A stretch of DNA of 64,000 nt, from assembly GCF_003254745.1 (NCBI RefSeq), contig NZ_QKXH01000002.1:372001-436000 (forward strand), written 5' to 3'. The position numbers were made by a program, and so were the translations under genes. This document shows, piece by piece, positions 8,760-17,279 of the stretch (position 1 is its first letter; each line of letters begins with the position of its first letter). The DNA comes from Flavobacterium aquariorum. Lineage in GTDB: Bacteria > Bacteroidota > Bacteroidia > Flavobacteriales > Flavobacteriaceae. Below the pieces are notes generated by a model that saw only the letters and a list, made by a program, of their open reading frames with translations, had not been told where the DNA came from and made no database searches.

Positions 8760-9332
8760 ATGAACAAAACCAGAATTGAAGCCTTTAGCGATGGCGTATT
8801 AGCAATTATCATTACCATAATGGTTTTAGAAATAAAAGCGCCTGAAGAAGATAGTTTTGAATCCTTAAAACACTTGATTCCAGTTTTCTTAAGCTACGTT
8901 TTGAGTTTTATTTATGTTGGGATTTATTGGAACAATCATCATCATATGTTTCAAGTGGTTAAAAAAGTGAATGGCTCTATTTTATGGGGCAATCTTTTTT
9001 TACTCTTTTGGCTGTCCTTGATTCCGTTTGCAACAAGTTGGATTGGAGAACATCATTTTGCAGCAACACCTATGAGTATTTATGGTTTTGTTTTATTGAT
9101 GTGTGCTATAGCTTATAATTTACTCCAAAATAAAATCATAAAATTAGAAGGCAAAGATTCGATTTTGCACCGAGCAGTCGAAAAGGACTTAAAAGGTAAA
9201 ATATCAGCATTAGCGTATCTTTTGGCAATTCCCTTGGCTTTTGTCTCGCCTTGGATTTCTGGTTTACTTTATATTGCAGTAGCGATGCTTTGGATTGTTC
9301 CAGATTCAAGAATTGAAAAACAACTAAATTAA
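8760..9332 (+). CDS. TMEM175/DUF1211 family membrane protein (putative K+ channel)
   Basis: A 190-residue integral membrane protein. The N-terminal RIEAFSDGVLAIIITIMVLEI (residues 5-25) contains the RxxxFSDGV signature that lines the pore in TMEM175 potassium channels. Several further hydrophobic helices follow, which fits the six-helix bacterial repeat, and a GIYWNNHHHMF motif lies after helix 2. Bacterial members conduct K+ as tetramers; function here is inferred from the family. It is followed 6 bases later by coaD and may share its transcript. Confidence 0.85.
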   Translation: MNKTRIEAFSDGVLAIIITIMVLEIKAPEEDSFESLKHLIPVFLSYVLSFIYVGIYWNNHHHMFQVVKKVNGSILWGNLFLLFWLSLIPFATSWIGEHHFAATPMSIYGFVLLMCAIAYNLLQNKIIKLEGKDSILHRAVEKDLKGKISALAYLLAIPLAFVSPWISGLLYIAVAMLWIVPDSRIEKQLN

Positions 9333-9338
9333 ATTGAA

Positions 9339-9803
9339 ATGAAAAAAGCCATATTCCCGGGATCATTTGACCCTATCACTTTGGGACACGAAGATATTAT
9401 TAAAAGAGGCATTTCGCTTTTTGATGAAATTGTAATTGCCATTGGCGTTAATGCCGAAAAAAAATACATGTTCAGCCTTGAGGAAAGAAAACGTTTCATT
9501 GAAGAAACATTCAAAAACGAGCCCAAAGTTACCGTTATCACTTACGAAGGTTTAACCATAGATTTGTGCCAAAAAGTGAAAGCCGATTTCATCCTCAGAG
9601 GACTCCGCAATCCAGCCGATTTCGAATTTGAAAAAGCCATCGCCCACACCAACCGAAGATTGTCCAAAATAGAAACGGTCTTTTTATTGACCGCTGCCCG
9701 AACTTCCTATATCAGCTCCAGCATTGTGAGAGACGTTATCCGAAATCACGGGGAATATGAAATGTTGGTTCCTGAGGCAGTGAGAGTTAAAATGCACAAA
9801 TAA
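9339..9803 (+). CDS. coaD: Phosphopantetheine adenylyltransferase
   Basis: A 154-residue enzyme of coenzyme A synthesis that makes dephospho-CoA from 4'-phosphopantetheine and ATP. The nucleotidyltransferase motif GSFDPITLGHEDII (residues 8-21, with the T/H-x-G-H site at 14-17) is present. LRGLRNPADFEFE and the late YISSSIVRDV motif are also seen. Length fits the hexameric bacterial enzyme (about 160). It begins 6 bases after the TMEM175-like gene. Confidence 0.97.
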   Translation: MKKAIFPGSFDPITLGHEDIIKRGISLFDEIVIAIGVNAEKKYMFSLEERKRFIEETFKNEPKVTVITYEGLTIDLCQKVKADFILRGLRNPADFEFEKAIAHTNRRLSKIETVFLLTAARTSYISSSIVRDVIRNHGEYEMLVPEAVRVKMHK

Positions 9804-9853
9804 GATTAGTTACTGCTAATTTTTCAACCAAGTATTAAAAAAAAAGACTTACA

Positions 9854-10351
9854 ATGAATATAAGAAGAGCAGACGAAAAAAAAGATTACGACAAAGTTTG
9901 GGACATCTTCACAAATGTTATTTCAACTGGCGACACTTATGTTTTTGACCCAAATACACCTAAAGACTCTTTGCATAAAAATTGGTTTGCAGACTATCTG
10001 GACACTTTTGTCGCGGTAGATGACAATGACGAAATATTGGGTACTTATATTATCAAGCCCAATCAAATTGACTTAGGCGACCACATTGCTAATTGTGGTT
10101 ATATGGTGAACCCAAAATATCATGGCAAAGGAACAGGTAAGATTTTATGTGAACATTCCATAAACTTTGCTAAAGACAAAGGATACTTAGGAATCCAGTT
10201 TAATATTGTTGTAAGCACAAATACAAATGCGGTAGAACTTTGGAAGAAGTATGGGTTTAAGATAATAGGAACAACACCAAAAGGTTTTAGACATAAGAAC
10301 TTGGGACTTGTGGATACTTACATAATGTTTAAAGACTTACAGAACAACTAA
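9854..10351 (+). CDS. GNAT family N-acetyltransferase
   Basis: A 165-residue GNAT protein. MNIRRADEKKDYDKVWDIF opens the fold, GYMVNPKYHGKGTGKILCEHSI (about residues 83-104) is the acetyl-CoA binding loop, and NAVELWKKYGFKIIGTTPKGF closes it. The C-terminal GTTPKGFRHKNLGLVDTYIMFKDL resembles acetyltransferases sometimes annotated as phosphinothricin or L-amino-acid N-acetyltransferases. The substrate is not determinable. It stands 50 bases after coaD. Confidence 0.87.
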   Translation: MNIRRADEKKDYDKVWDIFTNVISTGDTYVFDPNTPKDSLHKNWFADYLDTFVAVDDNDEILGTYIIKPNQIDLGDHIANCGYMVNPKYHGKGTGKILCEHSINFAKDKGYLGIQFNIVVSTNTNAVELWKKYGFKIIGTTPKGFRHKNLGLVDTYIMFKDLQNN

Positions 10352-10439
10352 TACAAACTACTACTAAAAACCAAAAATATAAACTTGCAAAACCTAGCAT
10401 TTAAGCGTAATTTTGCAACCTAAAATAACACTCCTTATA

Positions 10440-11018
10440 ATGAGCTTCGAAAGAGAATTAAATAAACGCAGCGGTTCCAAATGTGAATTATGCGCTGCCA
10501 CTGAAAATCTAAAAGAATTCCAAATTTTGCCTACCAAAAAAGGCGGATTGGACGAAAGCATATTTGCCTGTCCTACTTGTATTGACCAAATTGAAAATCC
10601 TGGTCATGAAGATTTAAACCACTGGAGATGTTTGAACGACAGTATGTGGAGCGAACACATTCCGGTTCAGGTTTCGGCATGGAGAATGTTGAGCCGTTTG
10701 CGCAAAAATGGCTGGCCGCAAGAACTTTTGGAACAAATGTATTTGGATGAAGACACTTTGGAATGGGCACAAGCTACAGGAGAAGGGGAAGATGACGAAA
10801 ACAAAATTATCCACCGTGATGTAAACGGCGTGATTTTAGCTCATGGAGATTCTGTTGTATTAATCAAAGATCTAAAAGTAAAAGGATCAAGCATGGTTGC
10901 AAAACAAGGAACTTCCGTACGTAACATCCGTTTAGATCATGAAAATGCCGAATACATTGAAGGAAAAGTAGATGGACAACAAATTGTGATTATCACGCAA
11001 TACGTTAAAAAAATATAG
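10440..11018 (+). CDS. PhnA/YjdM-like zinc-ribbon protein
   Basis: A 192-residue protein. Two CxxC pairs at residues 15/18 and 44/47 form an N-terminal zinc ribbon. The C-terminal part (about 125-192, RDVNGVILAHGDSVVLIKDLKVKGSS) is the PhnA/YjdM domain. The family name PhnA came from the phn locus but it is not a phosphonoacetate hydrolase, and the real role is unclear. The ATG at 10440 (MSFERELNKRSG) is used because the family starts there; an upstream TTG would add nine unlikely residues. A good terminator follows. Confidence 0.88.
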   Translation: MSFERELNKRSGSKCELCAATENLKEFQILPTKKGGLDESIFACPTCIDQIENPGHEDLNHWRCLNDSMWSEHIPVQVSAWRMLSRLRKNGWPQELLEQMYLDEDTLEWAQATGEGEDDENKIIHRDVNGVILAHGDSVVLIKDLKVKGSSMVAKQGTSVRNIRLDHENAEYIEGKVDGQQIVIITQYVKKI

Positions 11019-11040
11019 TTTGCAGTTTGCAGTTTGCATA

Positions 11041-11073
11041 AAAAAGTCCCCTAAAATAGAGGACTTTTTTTGT
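11041..11073 (+). terminator. Rho-independent terminator after the PhnA-like gene
   Basis: The stem AAAGTCC/GGACTTT with a short AT-rich loop is followed by a run of seven Ts. It lies just past a triple repeat of AGTTTGC at 11019-11038. It can also serve the converging gene at 11111. Confidence 0.88.
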
Positions 11074-11110
11074 TATAGATGCCTAACATTCTTAATCTGA
11101 AAACTAATAT

Positions 11111-11551
11111 CTAGCTTTTTTGAAATAATTTTTCAACTTGCTCTTTTGATAATGGCTCCGAAATATGCGTTGAACTAGCCTCCTTGCTTGAAACCATAAA
11201 CTGTACAGTTGTTTTATCAGAACTAGCAATATAATGCAACCAAACGTAATTATTAGGCAATTCCAATTTCACGTCATTCAAAGGACTTGCAGCAAATCCG
11301 CCTGTAATAATTTTGTAAAGGCTTTGGTAAGCATTATCCACATTTTTAAAAGTAAAAGCTTTCAAAGCTGCCTCTTCATCTTCACTTTGTACAGTTGTAT
11401 AGAAAAAGGTAAAGTCATCACCAATTTTTTGAACATAAAAACTATTATTTACTCTTCCCAATTTTTCAACTGGCACAGTTTCAATAACTTTAATCTGGCT
11501 AAAACCAACAGAACTAATAAACAAAACAGCAATCGCAATAATTTTTTTCAT
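11111..11551 (-). CDS. Small exported protein of unknown function
   Basis: 146 residues with a clear signal peptide (MKKIIAIAVLFISSVGFS, cut before QIKV). I do not recognise a family. The mature part is mixed alpha/beta in character, without cysteines or membrane segments: it has a FYVQKIGDDFTFFYTT stretch, a central NAYQSLYKIITGGF segment, and ends in a short amphipathic SEPLSKEQVEKLFQKS. It is probably periplasmic. It stands alone between a converging gene and the DbpA-like helicase, which is transcribed in the same direction but separated by about 230 bases. Confidence 0.7.
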   Translation of the reverse strand: MKKIIAIAVLFISSVGFSQIKVIETVPVEKLGRVNNSFYVQKIGDDFTFFYTTVQSEDEEAALKAFTFKNVDNAYQSLYKIITGGFAASPLNDVKLELPNNYVWLHYIASSDKTTVQFMVSSKEASSTHISEPLSKEQVEKLFQKS

Positions 11552-11705
11552 AATTTATTTGAGGTTTAATGATATACTTTAGTAGGTAAGTATTTGTTAG
11601 CAAACATAATAATAAAAAGAAACAACTCCTTTCTATTATTATGTTTTTATCAACACTAATTCATTTTTTTTGTTTGTAAATTAACACTGCGACTCATAAG
11701 AGATT

Positions 11706-11790
11706 AAATTTCAGAATTTAAATTGCAGATGCATAAAAATCATAAAGACAAAAAATCTCAATTCTGCACTCTGAAATCTAAGATCTACTC
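11706..11790. repeat. CTGAAATCTG-type intergenic repeat
   Basis: It contains ATTTCAGAATTTAAATTGCAG and, 50 bases on, TTCTGCACTCTGAAATCTAAG, which is the same motif as at 171-228 in both orientations. The right end abuts the 3' end of the helicase gene. Confidence 0.5.
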
Positions 11791-13134
11791 CTCTTCTTTT
11801 TTTATAACTTTTCTTGCCACTTCAATCTTGAATTTCTTTCCTTTCATTTTTTCGTCTTTTACATGATTCAATAAATCTTTGACTTTATTGAATTTCACAG
11901 CTGCAAATGAGATAAAATCTTTCACTTCAATTAATCCCAAATCTCCTTTTTCGAGTTTTCCTTTTTGGGAAAAGAAACCTACGATGTCAATTTTATTGAG
12001 TTTATTTTTCTTTCCGCCGCTAATATAAATGGTTTGAAACTCAGGCGGTTTTGGCAGTGAAGTTGTATTTTCAACATTGAACACTTCCATATCATAATCC
12101 AGATAATCCATTTTTTTCTCACTTTCATGGGCAATCACATAAGCAGTTCCCGAAGCCAACATACGGGCAGTACGACCATTTCTATGGGTAAACTCATCTT
12201 CTTTCAGAGGCAGATGATAGTGGATTACATGCTTCATTTCGGGAATATCAAGTCCACGAGCTGCCAAATCGGTGGTGATTAAATAACTCATGCTTCCATT
12301 GCGGAATTGAATTAATGACCTCTCACGCTCGTCCTGATCCATACCGCCATGGTAATAAGTGGCATAAATCCCCTTTTCGTTTAGGGTATCACTAATACGT
12401 TCGGCAGCATCACGATGATTACAAAAAACAATCGCCGATTGTGATTTCAACGAACAAAGTAAATTAAACAAACTTCCCAGTTTATCTTTTTCTTTCGAAA
12501 CTACCATTTTGGTGGCCAAGTTACTTTCCTGTTCATCTTCGGTTGGGATAAAATCTAATATTGTTGGATTAACTACCCGTGTATATTTTGGAATCTCAAT
12601 ATCCGATGTAGCTGAAACCAACACACGTTTGTTTAGTTTACTCAGTTTACCAATAATGAAAGACATTTGTTCATGAAAACCTAACTGCAAGGATTTGTCG
12701 AACTCGTCCAAAATTAAAGTTTGGATTTTGTCCAATCTAAAAGTTCCTCTGTCGATATGGTCTGCAATTCGGCCAGGAGTTCCTATCAAAACAGCCGGTG
12801 GATTACTTAAGTTTTTGATTTCAGTATCGATGGAATGCCCGCCGTAGCAAACGTTTACTTTATAATCGGTTCCCATTTTTTTCCAAACCTGTTCAATTTG
12901 CAATCCCAATTCTCGTGATGGAACCAGAATCAAACATTGAACGGATAAAATTTCGGGCTGTAGCATTTCGAAAATAGGCAATAAAAATGCTAATGTTTTC
13001 CCAGAACCTGTTGGAGAAAGCAGTAAAACATTATTGTCATTTAGGATGACATCTTGCGCAACTTCTTGCATTTCATTTAGGCTTTCGATACCTAAATTCA
13101 ATAATATATTGTTGGAATGGTGTTTCTTATTCAT
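11785..13134 (-). CDS. DEAD-box type RNA helicase, DbpA-like
   Basis: A 449-residue ATP-dependent RNA helicase. Walker A (SPTGSGKT, about 40-47), PSRELG, GTPGR, SAT at 174-176, RGLDIPE and HRNGRTAR are all present. Motif II reads DEFD (143-146) rather than DEAD. The last 75 residues (KLNKIDIVGFFSQKGKLEKGDLGLIEV...) match the DbpA RNA-binding domain, which docks on 23S rRNA helix 92 in E. coli. A role in 50S ribosome assembly is therefore likely but inferred. Its upstream region holds the hairpin repeat at 13250. Confidence 0.9.
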   Translation of the reverse strand: MNKKHHSNNILLNLGIESLNEMQEVAQDVILNDNNVLLLSPTGSGKTLAFLLPIFEMLQPEILSVQCLILVPSRELGLQIEQVWKKMGTDYKVNVCYGGHSIDTEIKNLSNPPAVLIGTPGRIADHIDRGTFRLDKIQTLILDEFDKSLQLGFHEQMSFIIGKLSKLNKRVLVSATSDIEIPKYTRVVNPTILDFIPTEDEQESNLATKMVVSKEKDKLGSLFNLLCSLKSQSAIVFCNHRDAAERISDTLNEKGIYATYYHGGMDQDERERSLIQFRNGSMSYLITTDLAARGLDIPEMKHVIHYHLPLKEDEFTHRNGRTARMLASGTAYVIAHESEKKMDYLDYDMEVFNVENTTSLPKPPEFQTIYISGGKKNKLNKIDIVGFFSQKGKLEKGDLGLIEVKDFISFAAVKFNKVKDLLNHVKDEKMKGKKFKIEVARKVIKKEEE

Positions 13135-13249
13135 TTTGCAAAGGTAATCAAAAATAACACTCTGTTTTCAATACTGGAATCGTCCATTTTATACCGCAGA
13201 ATTACATAGTTTTGATGGTTAGTAATTCTGGGGCATTTTTTGGAATGAT

Positions 13250-13408
13250 GGTAAAAAAGCAAAATATCTCCCTTTAGCCTCGATAGAAGTGGAAATCCTT
13301 GTGTGCCGGGGTTCGGTACACAAGATTGCAACGGATTGCTTCGCCAGTTCGGCTTTCAGCCTCGTGTGCGGGACAATACCAGCTAAAAATACCTAATCTT
13401 TCTGCTCC
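13250..13408 (-). repeat. Hairpin-centred dispersed repeat, copy 3 (inverted)
   Basis: On the minus strand the core reads GTTGCAATCTTGTGTaCCG - AACCC - CGGcACACAAGGATTTCCAC, then TTCTATCGAGGCTAAAGGGA and ATATTTTGCTTTTTTACC. This matches copy 1 beyond the hairpin and copy 2 across it. The distal part (13335-13408) has a small GGCTttcAGCC hairpin and ends with TGCTCCAAAATTAAT, which recurs near 53519. It sits between two minus-strand genes; the remaining bases of the 13135-13449 gap show nothing else. Confidence 0.8.
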
Positions 13409-13449
13409 AAAATTAATTATCAAACTTAGATTATCTGAGCCATGTAACT

Positions 13450-14643
13450 TTAAAAAGCCTCGGTAATTCTAAAATAAAACCCCCAATCCCCGCGACCTAG
13501 TGCGACATCAATTCCTGCATTTACTTTTTGACCGGCCTTTTCAATCACCTGGTAACGAGCACCGGCACCTATACTTGGCAACGGCTTACTCCATGACGCA
13601 CCAGAATTATACCAATCGCCCGCTGCGGCACCTTCTTCGGACTTTCTATATGCAATTCCGAGTCCAACAAACCCAACATATCCCCATTTTTTGTAAAAAT
13701 TATTTCGAAATTCAGATTGAACTGTATAGGTTTGATTTCCTCTATATTCACCTTGGGTATAGCCTCTTAAATCAGTTTGACCAATATAATCCTGCGAAGC
13801 AAAAGGGACGTCTCCAAAATTGGCTTTCATTGCAAAGCGGCTGGCTAATATTTTGGTGTTGCTTATTTTCTTATAATGATTTACATATAACATTGTTTTA
13901 ATGAAATCATGGTCGTTATCCAGCCATGAAGGAACTGTCGAAAATCTGCCGTCTATAAAAACCCCAGAACTCGGATTGTAGATACTATTTCGAGTATCGT
14001 AACTAATTGGTATAGCCAATGAATTAATATCATTTGGCTCCACTATTTCACTATTATCTGGAAGTGTGACCGTTACATCCGACCGCATCATAAATCCTCC
14101 TATTCCCAAATAAAAATTTTCAAAAACTCTTCTTTGTATAGCAAATGCAAATAGACTTCCCTTTGTAGTATAAGGGGTTTCATAAACTCCTGCCTGACCT
14201 CCATCTACATCTTCAAAAGTTTGAAAAGCCTGAAAATTATAGTTTATGTATCCAACTGCACCAAGTATTCTCCAATAATCTTCCATCAGATAAAGACGCG
14301 TCCCTAACATTAAATAATAAGAATCATTTGTAGCATAATTACCTACAGCTATAACTCGGGAAAGAGGTGCTTTTTTTGAATTGTCTGCCTTAAAAAGCCC
14401 CATGGCTATTATCCCAATTCCAGCTCCCTGTGAACGATCGAATGTCAAAGTGGGCAAAGGCATAAAGGCAAATTTCTTTTCTTTCTTTTTGATAGTATCT
14501 GCCTTTTTAACGGTATCCAAATTACCAACCAATATTGTCGACGGTATTTCTTTTTTAAAGTGTAGCCGTTTTTCATTTTTCGAAAATGAAAAAACATAAA
14601 AAATACAAAATAAAAATGCAAGGAGTAAAAAGCTTCTTTTCAT
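13450..14643 (-). CDS. BamA/Omp85-type outer-membrane beta-barrel protein
   Basis: 397 residues, exported by a signal peptide (MKRSFLLLAFLFCIFYVFSFS). After a Lys-rich linker the chain is rich in alternating hydrophobic strands with aromatic ends. It shows surface-antigen (D15/Omp85) features: ISYDTRNSIYNPSSGVFIDGRFS, and DLRGYTQGEYRGNQ, a VRGF-like loop found inside the barrel. It ends in phenylalanine (YFRITEAF), as expected for BAM-dependent insertion. No POTRA domains are evident, so this is a short barrel-only relative rather than BamA itself. The substrate is unknown. Confidence 0.83.
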   Translation of the reverse strand: MKRSFLLLAFLFCIFYVFSFSKNEKRLHFKKEIPSTILVGNLDTVKKADTIKKKEKKFAFMPLPTLTFDRSQGAGIGIIAMGLFKADNSKKAPLSRVIAVGNYATNDSYYLMLGTRLYLMEDYWRILGAVGYINYNFQAFQTFEDVDGGQAGVYETPYTTKGSLFAFAIQRRVFENFYLGIGGFMMRSDVTVTLPDNSEIVEPNDINSLAIPISYDTRNSIYNPSSGVFIDGRFSTVPSWLDNDHDFIKTMLYVNHYKKISNTKILASRFAMKANFGDVPFASQDYIGQTDLRGYTQGEYRGNQTYTVQSEFRNNFYKKWGYVGFVGLGIAYRKSEEGAAAGDWYNSGASWSKPLPSIGAGARYQVIEKAGQKVNAGIDVALGRGDWGFYFRITEAF

Positions 14644-14895
14644 CTGAAATTAAATTTTGGATACAAATAAATGATAATTGTAAAAATTCAACTATCAAAA
14701 ATAAGTATAAACAAATTTAAAAACGATTTTTACATATCAATAAATTCATTAATTATCAACCTATTACGAACTACACACCATCAAATAAACATTTATGCGA
14801 AATCTTGTGTTTTGGTACAAAAACAAACTGCAATTATCTTAATTCCTTCTAATACCTTCAGTCCGATTTGCGACAAAAAATAATTTTAAATTAAT

Positions 14896-14903
14896 TACAT
14901 TTG
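14896..14903 (+). promoter_or_regulatory. Promoter -7 element for the M14 peptidase gene
   Basis: TACATTTG is an exact TAnnTTTG match 24 bases before the ATG at 14928. An in-frame TTG at 14901 lies inside the element, which argues against it as a start. Confidence 0.55.
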
Positions 14904-14927
14904 AAACCTACATTCAAAATTAACCTT

Positions 14928-16658
14928 ATGCAATTAATACGCTTTTGTTTCCTGTTGATCACAGTTTCTGTTTTTGCTCAAAAAAATAATAAATACAGTA
15001 CTTTTTTCGAAAAAGGAAATGGAAACCAATCAGCTAATTATCAAGAAACAATTGATTATTATACTCTCTTGGCCCATGATTTTCAGACTATCAAAATGGA
15101 AAAAATGGGATTGACGGATAGTGGCGAACCATTATACATGATTACTTTCAATCCTGAAAAAAAATTTAATTTTGATGAAATTCAAAAAAACAAAGCTGTA
15201 TTATTCCTCAATAATGGAATTCACGCAGGCGAACCGGACGGTATAGATGCAACGATGCAATTGTTTCGGGATTTGGCTTTAGGCAAAATCAAAACACCCA
15301 AAAATACGGTTATAGTAACGATTCCAATTTACAATATTGGTGGTGCTTTGAACAGAAATTCATCATCAAGAGCCAATCAAGAAGGACCAGAAGAATATGG
15401 TTTTCGAGGCAATGCCAGAAACTACGATTTGAATCGCGATATGATTAAATCGGATACCCGAAATACTAAAAGTTTTGTTTCCATTTTTCATAAAATAAAT
15501 CCTGATGTTTTTATTGATAATCACGTGAGTAATGGCTCCGATTATCAATACAAACTGACCTATATCATGACGCAGCACAATAAATTGGGTAACATCTTAG
15601 GAGATTACATGAACACTGAAATGATGCCATTTATTGTAAAAGATTTGGAACAAAAAAACATTCCGACAACGCCTTATGTCAATGCATTTGAGGAAACACC
15701 TGATAATGGTTTCGTGCAATTTTCGGACACACCAAGATATACAACAGGTTACACTTCCTTATTCAATACTATTGGGTTTGTCGTTGAAACCCATATGCTC
15801 AAAAAATATGCTGATCGTGTAAAAGCTACTTATGAATACATGATTTCCACTATTGCTTTTACCGATTTGAATTATAAAAAAATAAAAGAATTGCGTGCCA
15901 AAAATGAAGAACAATATAAACCTAAAAAATCATATCCTGTTGAATGGAAAATAGACAGCTCTAAAGCAACAACCTTTTTGTTTTCAGGTTTTGAAGCTTC
16001 CTATAAAAAAAGCGAGGTAACAACTGGACAACGATTATTTTACGACAGAACCAAACCCTACCAAAAAAATGTCCCTTATATAAAAGAATATAAATCGGTT
16101 AAGGATGTTACGATTCCGAAAGCCTACATTATTCCAAAAGGCTACTGGAATGTTATCGATTTATTAAAAAGTAATAATTGCAAATACACACAATTAAATA
16201 AAGATACCATTATTGAAGTTGAAAGCTATAAAATTGCCGATTTCAAAACTTCAAGCCAAGCCTATGAAGGACATTATCCGCATAGAAATACAAAATTGAC
16301 GGCAACTATTGAGAAGAAATTCTTTGCGAAAGGAGATTATGTATTTTCTACTGAACAAAAAGCTGTAAAATATTTACTAGAAACTTTAGAACCCGAAGCT
16401 GTTGATTCGTTCTTCAATTGGAACTTTTTCGATAGCATTTTACAACAAAAAGAAGAATATTCAGAATATGTTTTTGAAGATTTGGCTGCCCAACTTTTAA
16501 AAGACAACCCTAGTTTGAAAATTGAATTGGAAACAAAAGTCAATAATGACCCCGTATTTGCAAAAAATAGTGAAGCACAATTGGATTGGGTTTATAAACA
16601 TTCCAAATTCTATGAAAAAGAACACTTACAATACCCAGTTTATAGATTAATCAACTAA
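14928..16658 (+). CDS. Exported M14-family zinc carboxypeptidase
   Basis: 576 residues with a signal peptide (MQLIRFCFLLITVSVFAQ). The M14 metallopeptidase site is complete: HAGE with His99 and Glu102, a third zinc ligand His199 in FIDNHVSNG, and the catalytic Glu287 in VVETHMLKK. Arg/Asn substrate contacts are present in NARNYDLNRD (about 162-171). The C-terminal 250 residues form a separate domain of unknown role. The protein probably trims peptides in the periplasm or outside the cell. The start at 14928 is supported by the signal peptide and the upstream -7 element. Confidence 0.9.
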   Translation: MQLIRFCFLLITVSVFAQKNNKYSTFFEKGNGNQSANYQETIDYYTLLAHDFQTIKMEKMGLTDSGEPLYMITFNPEKKFNFDEIQKNKAVLFLNNGIHAGEPDGIDATMQLFRDLALGKIKTPKNTVIVTIPIYNIGGALNRNSSSRANQEGPEEYGFRGNARNYDLNRDMIKSDTRNTKSFVSIFHKINPDVFIDNHVSNGSDYQYKLTYIMTQHNKLGNILGDYMNTEMMPFIVKDLEQKNIPTTPYVNAFEETPDNGFVQFSDTPRYTTGYTSLFNTIGFVVETHMLKKYADRVKATYEYMISTIAFTDLNYKKIKELRAKNEEQYKPKKSYPVEWKIDSSKATTFLFSGFEASYKKSEVTTGQRLFYDRTKPYQKNVPYIKEYKSVKDVTIPKAYIIPKGYWNVIDLLKSNNCKYTQLNKDTIIEVESYKIADFKTSSQAYEGHYPHRNTKLTATIEKKFFAKGDYVFSTEQKAVKYLLETLEPEAVDSFFNWNFFDSILQQKEEYSEYVFEDLAAQLLKDNPSLKIELETKVNNDPVFAKNSEAQLDWVYKHSKFYEKEHLQYPVYRLIN

Positions 16659-16669
16659 AATCGGTTTAT

Positions 16670-17272
16670 TTATTTGATAATTTTTTCTTCTTCAAACAGA
16701 AGTTTTATATTCTCATATGAATTTTCCAGTGCTTTTGGAATTTCACTTGGCTTAAGCCAGGCCACTTTTTCTATTCCTTCTTCTAATTGGCCTTTTGGAG
16801 TGCCTTCAAATGTAGATTGCATTTCAAACCAATGGGTAATTTTTAATTTATATTTTCCATTTCGTTTAAAAACATGGTAAGTTTTCTGAAGCTTTTTAAC
16901 AACTTTCAATTCATTTACACCAGTTTCTTCTTCAACTTCACGCATGGCGGTTTCTTCAATTAACTCCCCTTTATCGGTACCACCTTTAGGTAAATCCCAT
17001 TTTCCATTTCTAAAAATGAATAAAACCTCTCCATTTTTGTTATAAACCAATCCACCTCCTGCTTTATTTACTGGAATTTTGGCTTTCAAAGTTTTCATAA
17101 TCACACTCTCATCAGGGTGGTAGAGATAGGCTTTCTTAATTTTATTTTGAAACATTTTCACAATAACCTGCTCGATATCAATACTATCTAGCAAGAAAAG
17201 TTGAAAATCCGTCTCCTTAGAGATTTCATTTGTCAAAAAAAGTGGTTTGTCGTTAACAAAAACTTTATACAT
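16670..17272 (-). CDS. Nudix hydrolase
   Basis: A 200-residue protein. A roughly 65-residue N-terminal region of unknown fold is followed by a Nudix domain. The Nudix box GGTDKGELIEETAMREVEEETGV is at about 97-119 with all catalytic Glu residues of REVEEETG, and KWDLPKGG precedes it. Substrate class cannot be told from sequence. The ATG at 17272 lies 7 bases from the divergent pyrE start, so its upstream signals must overlap pyrE coding sequence; a TATCTTTA about 20 bases upstream on its strand is a candidate -7 element. A longer upstream frame runs antisense into pyrE and is discounted. Confidence 0.88.
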   Translation of the reverse strand: MYKVFVNDKPLFLTNEISKETDFQLFLLDSIDIEQVIVKMFQNKIKKAYLYHPDESVIMKTLKAKIPVNKAGGGLVYNKNGEVLFIFRNGKWDLPKGGTDKGELIEETAMREVEEETGVNELKVVKKLQKTYHVFKRNGKYKLKITHWFEMQSTFEGTPKGQLEEGIEKVAWLKPSEIPKALENSYENIKLLFEEEKIIK

Positions 17273-17275
17273 TTG
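17246..17275 (+). promoter_or_regulatory. Promoter of pyrE, inside the Nudix gene
   Basis: TTTG at 17246-17249, an 18-bp spacer and TACATTTG at 17268-17275 match the Bacteroidota -33/-7 consensus. Only 4 bases separate the -7 element from the pyrE ATG. Transcription would therefore start at or within a base or two of the A of ATG. Confidence 0.7.
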
Positions 17276-17279
17276 TATT

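Noticed and set aside
13131..13331. A 66-codon minus-strand frame upstream of the helicase
   Set aside because: It runs through the hairpin repeat and shows no protein features; it is most likely a chance frame created by the repeat.
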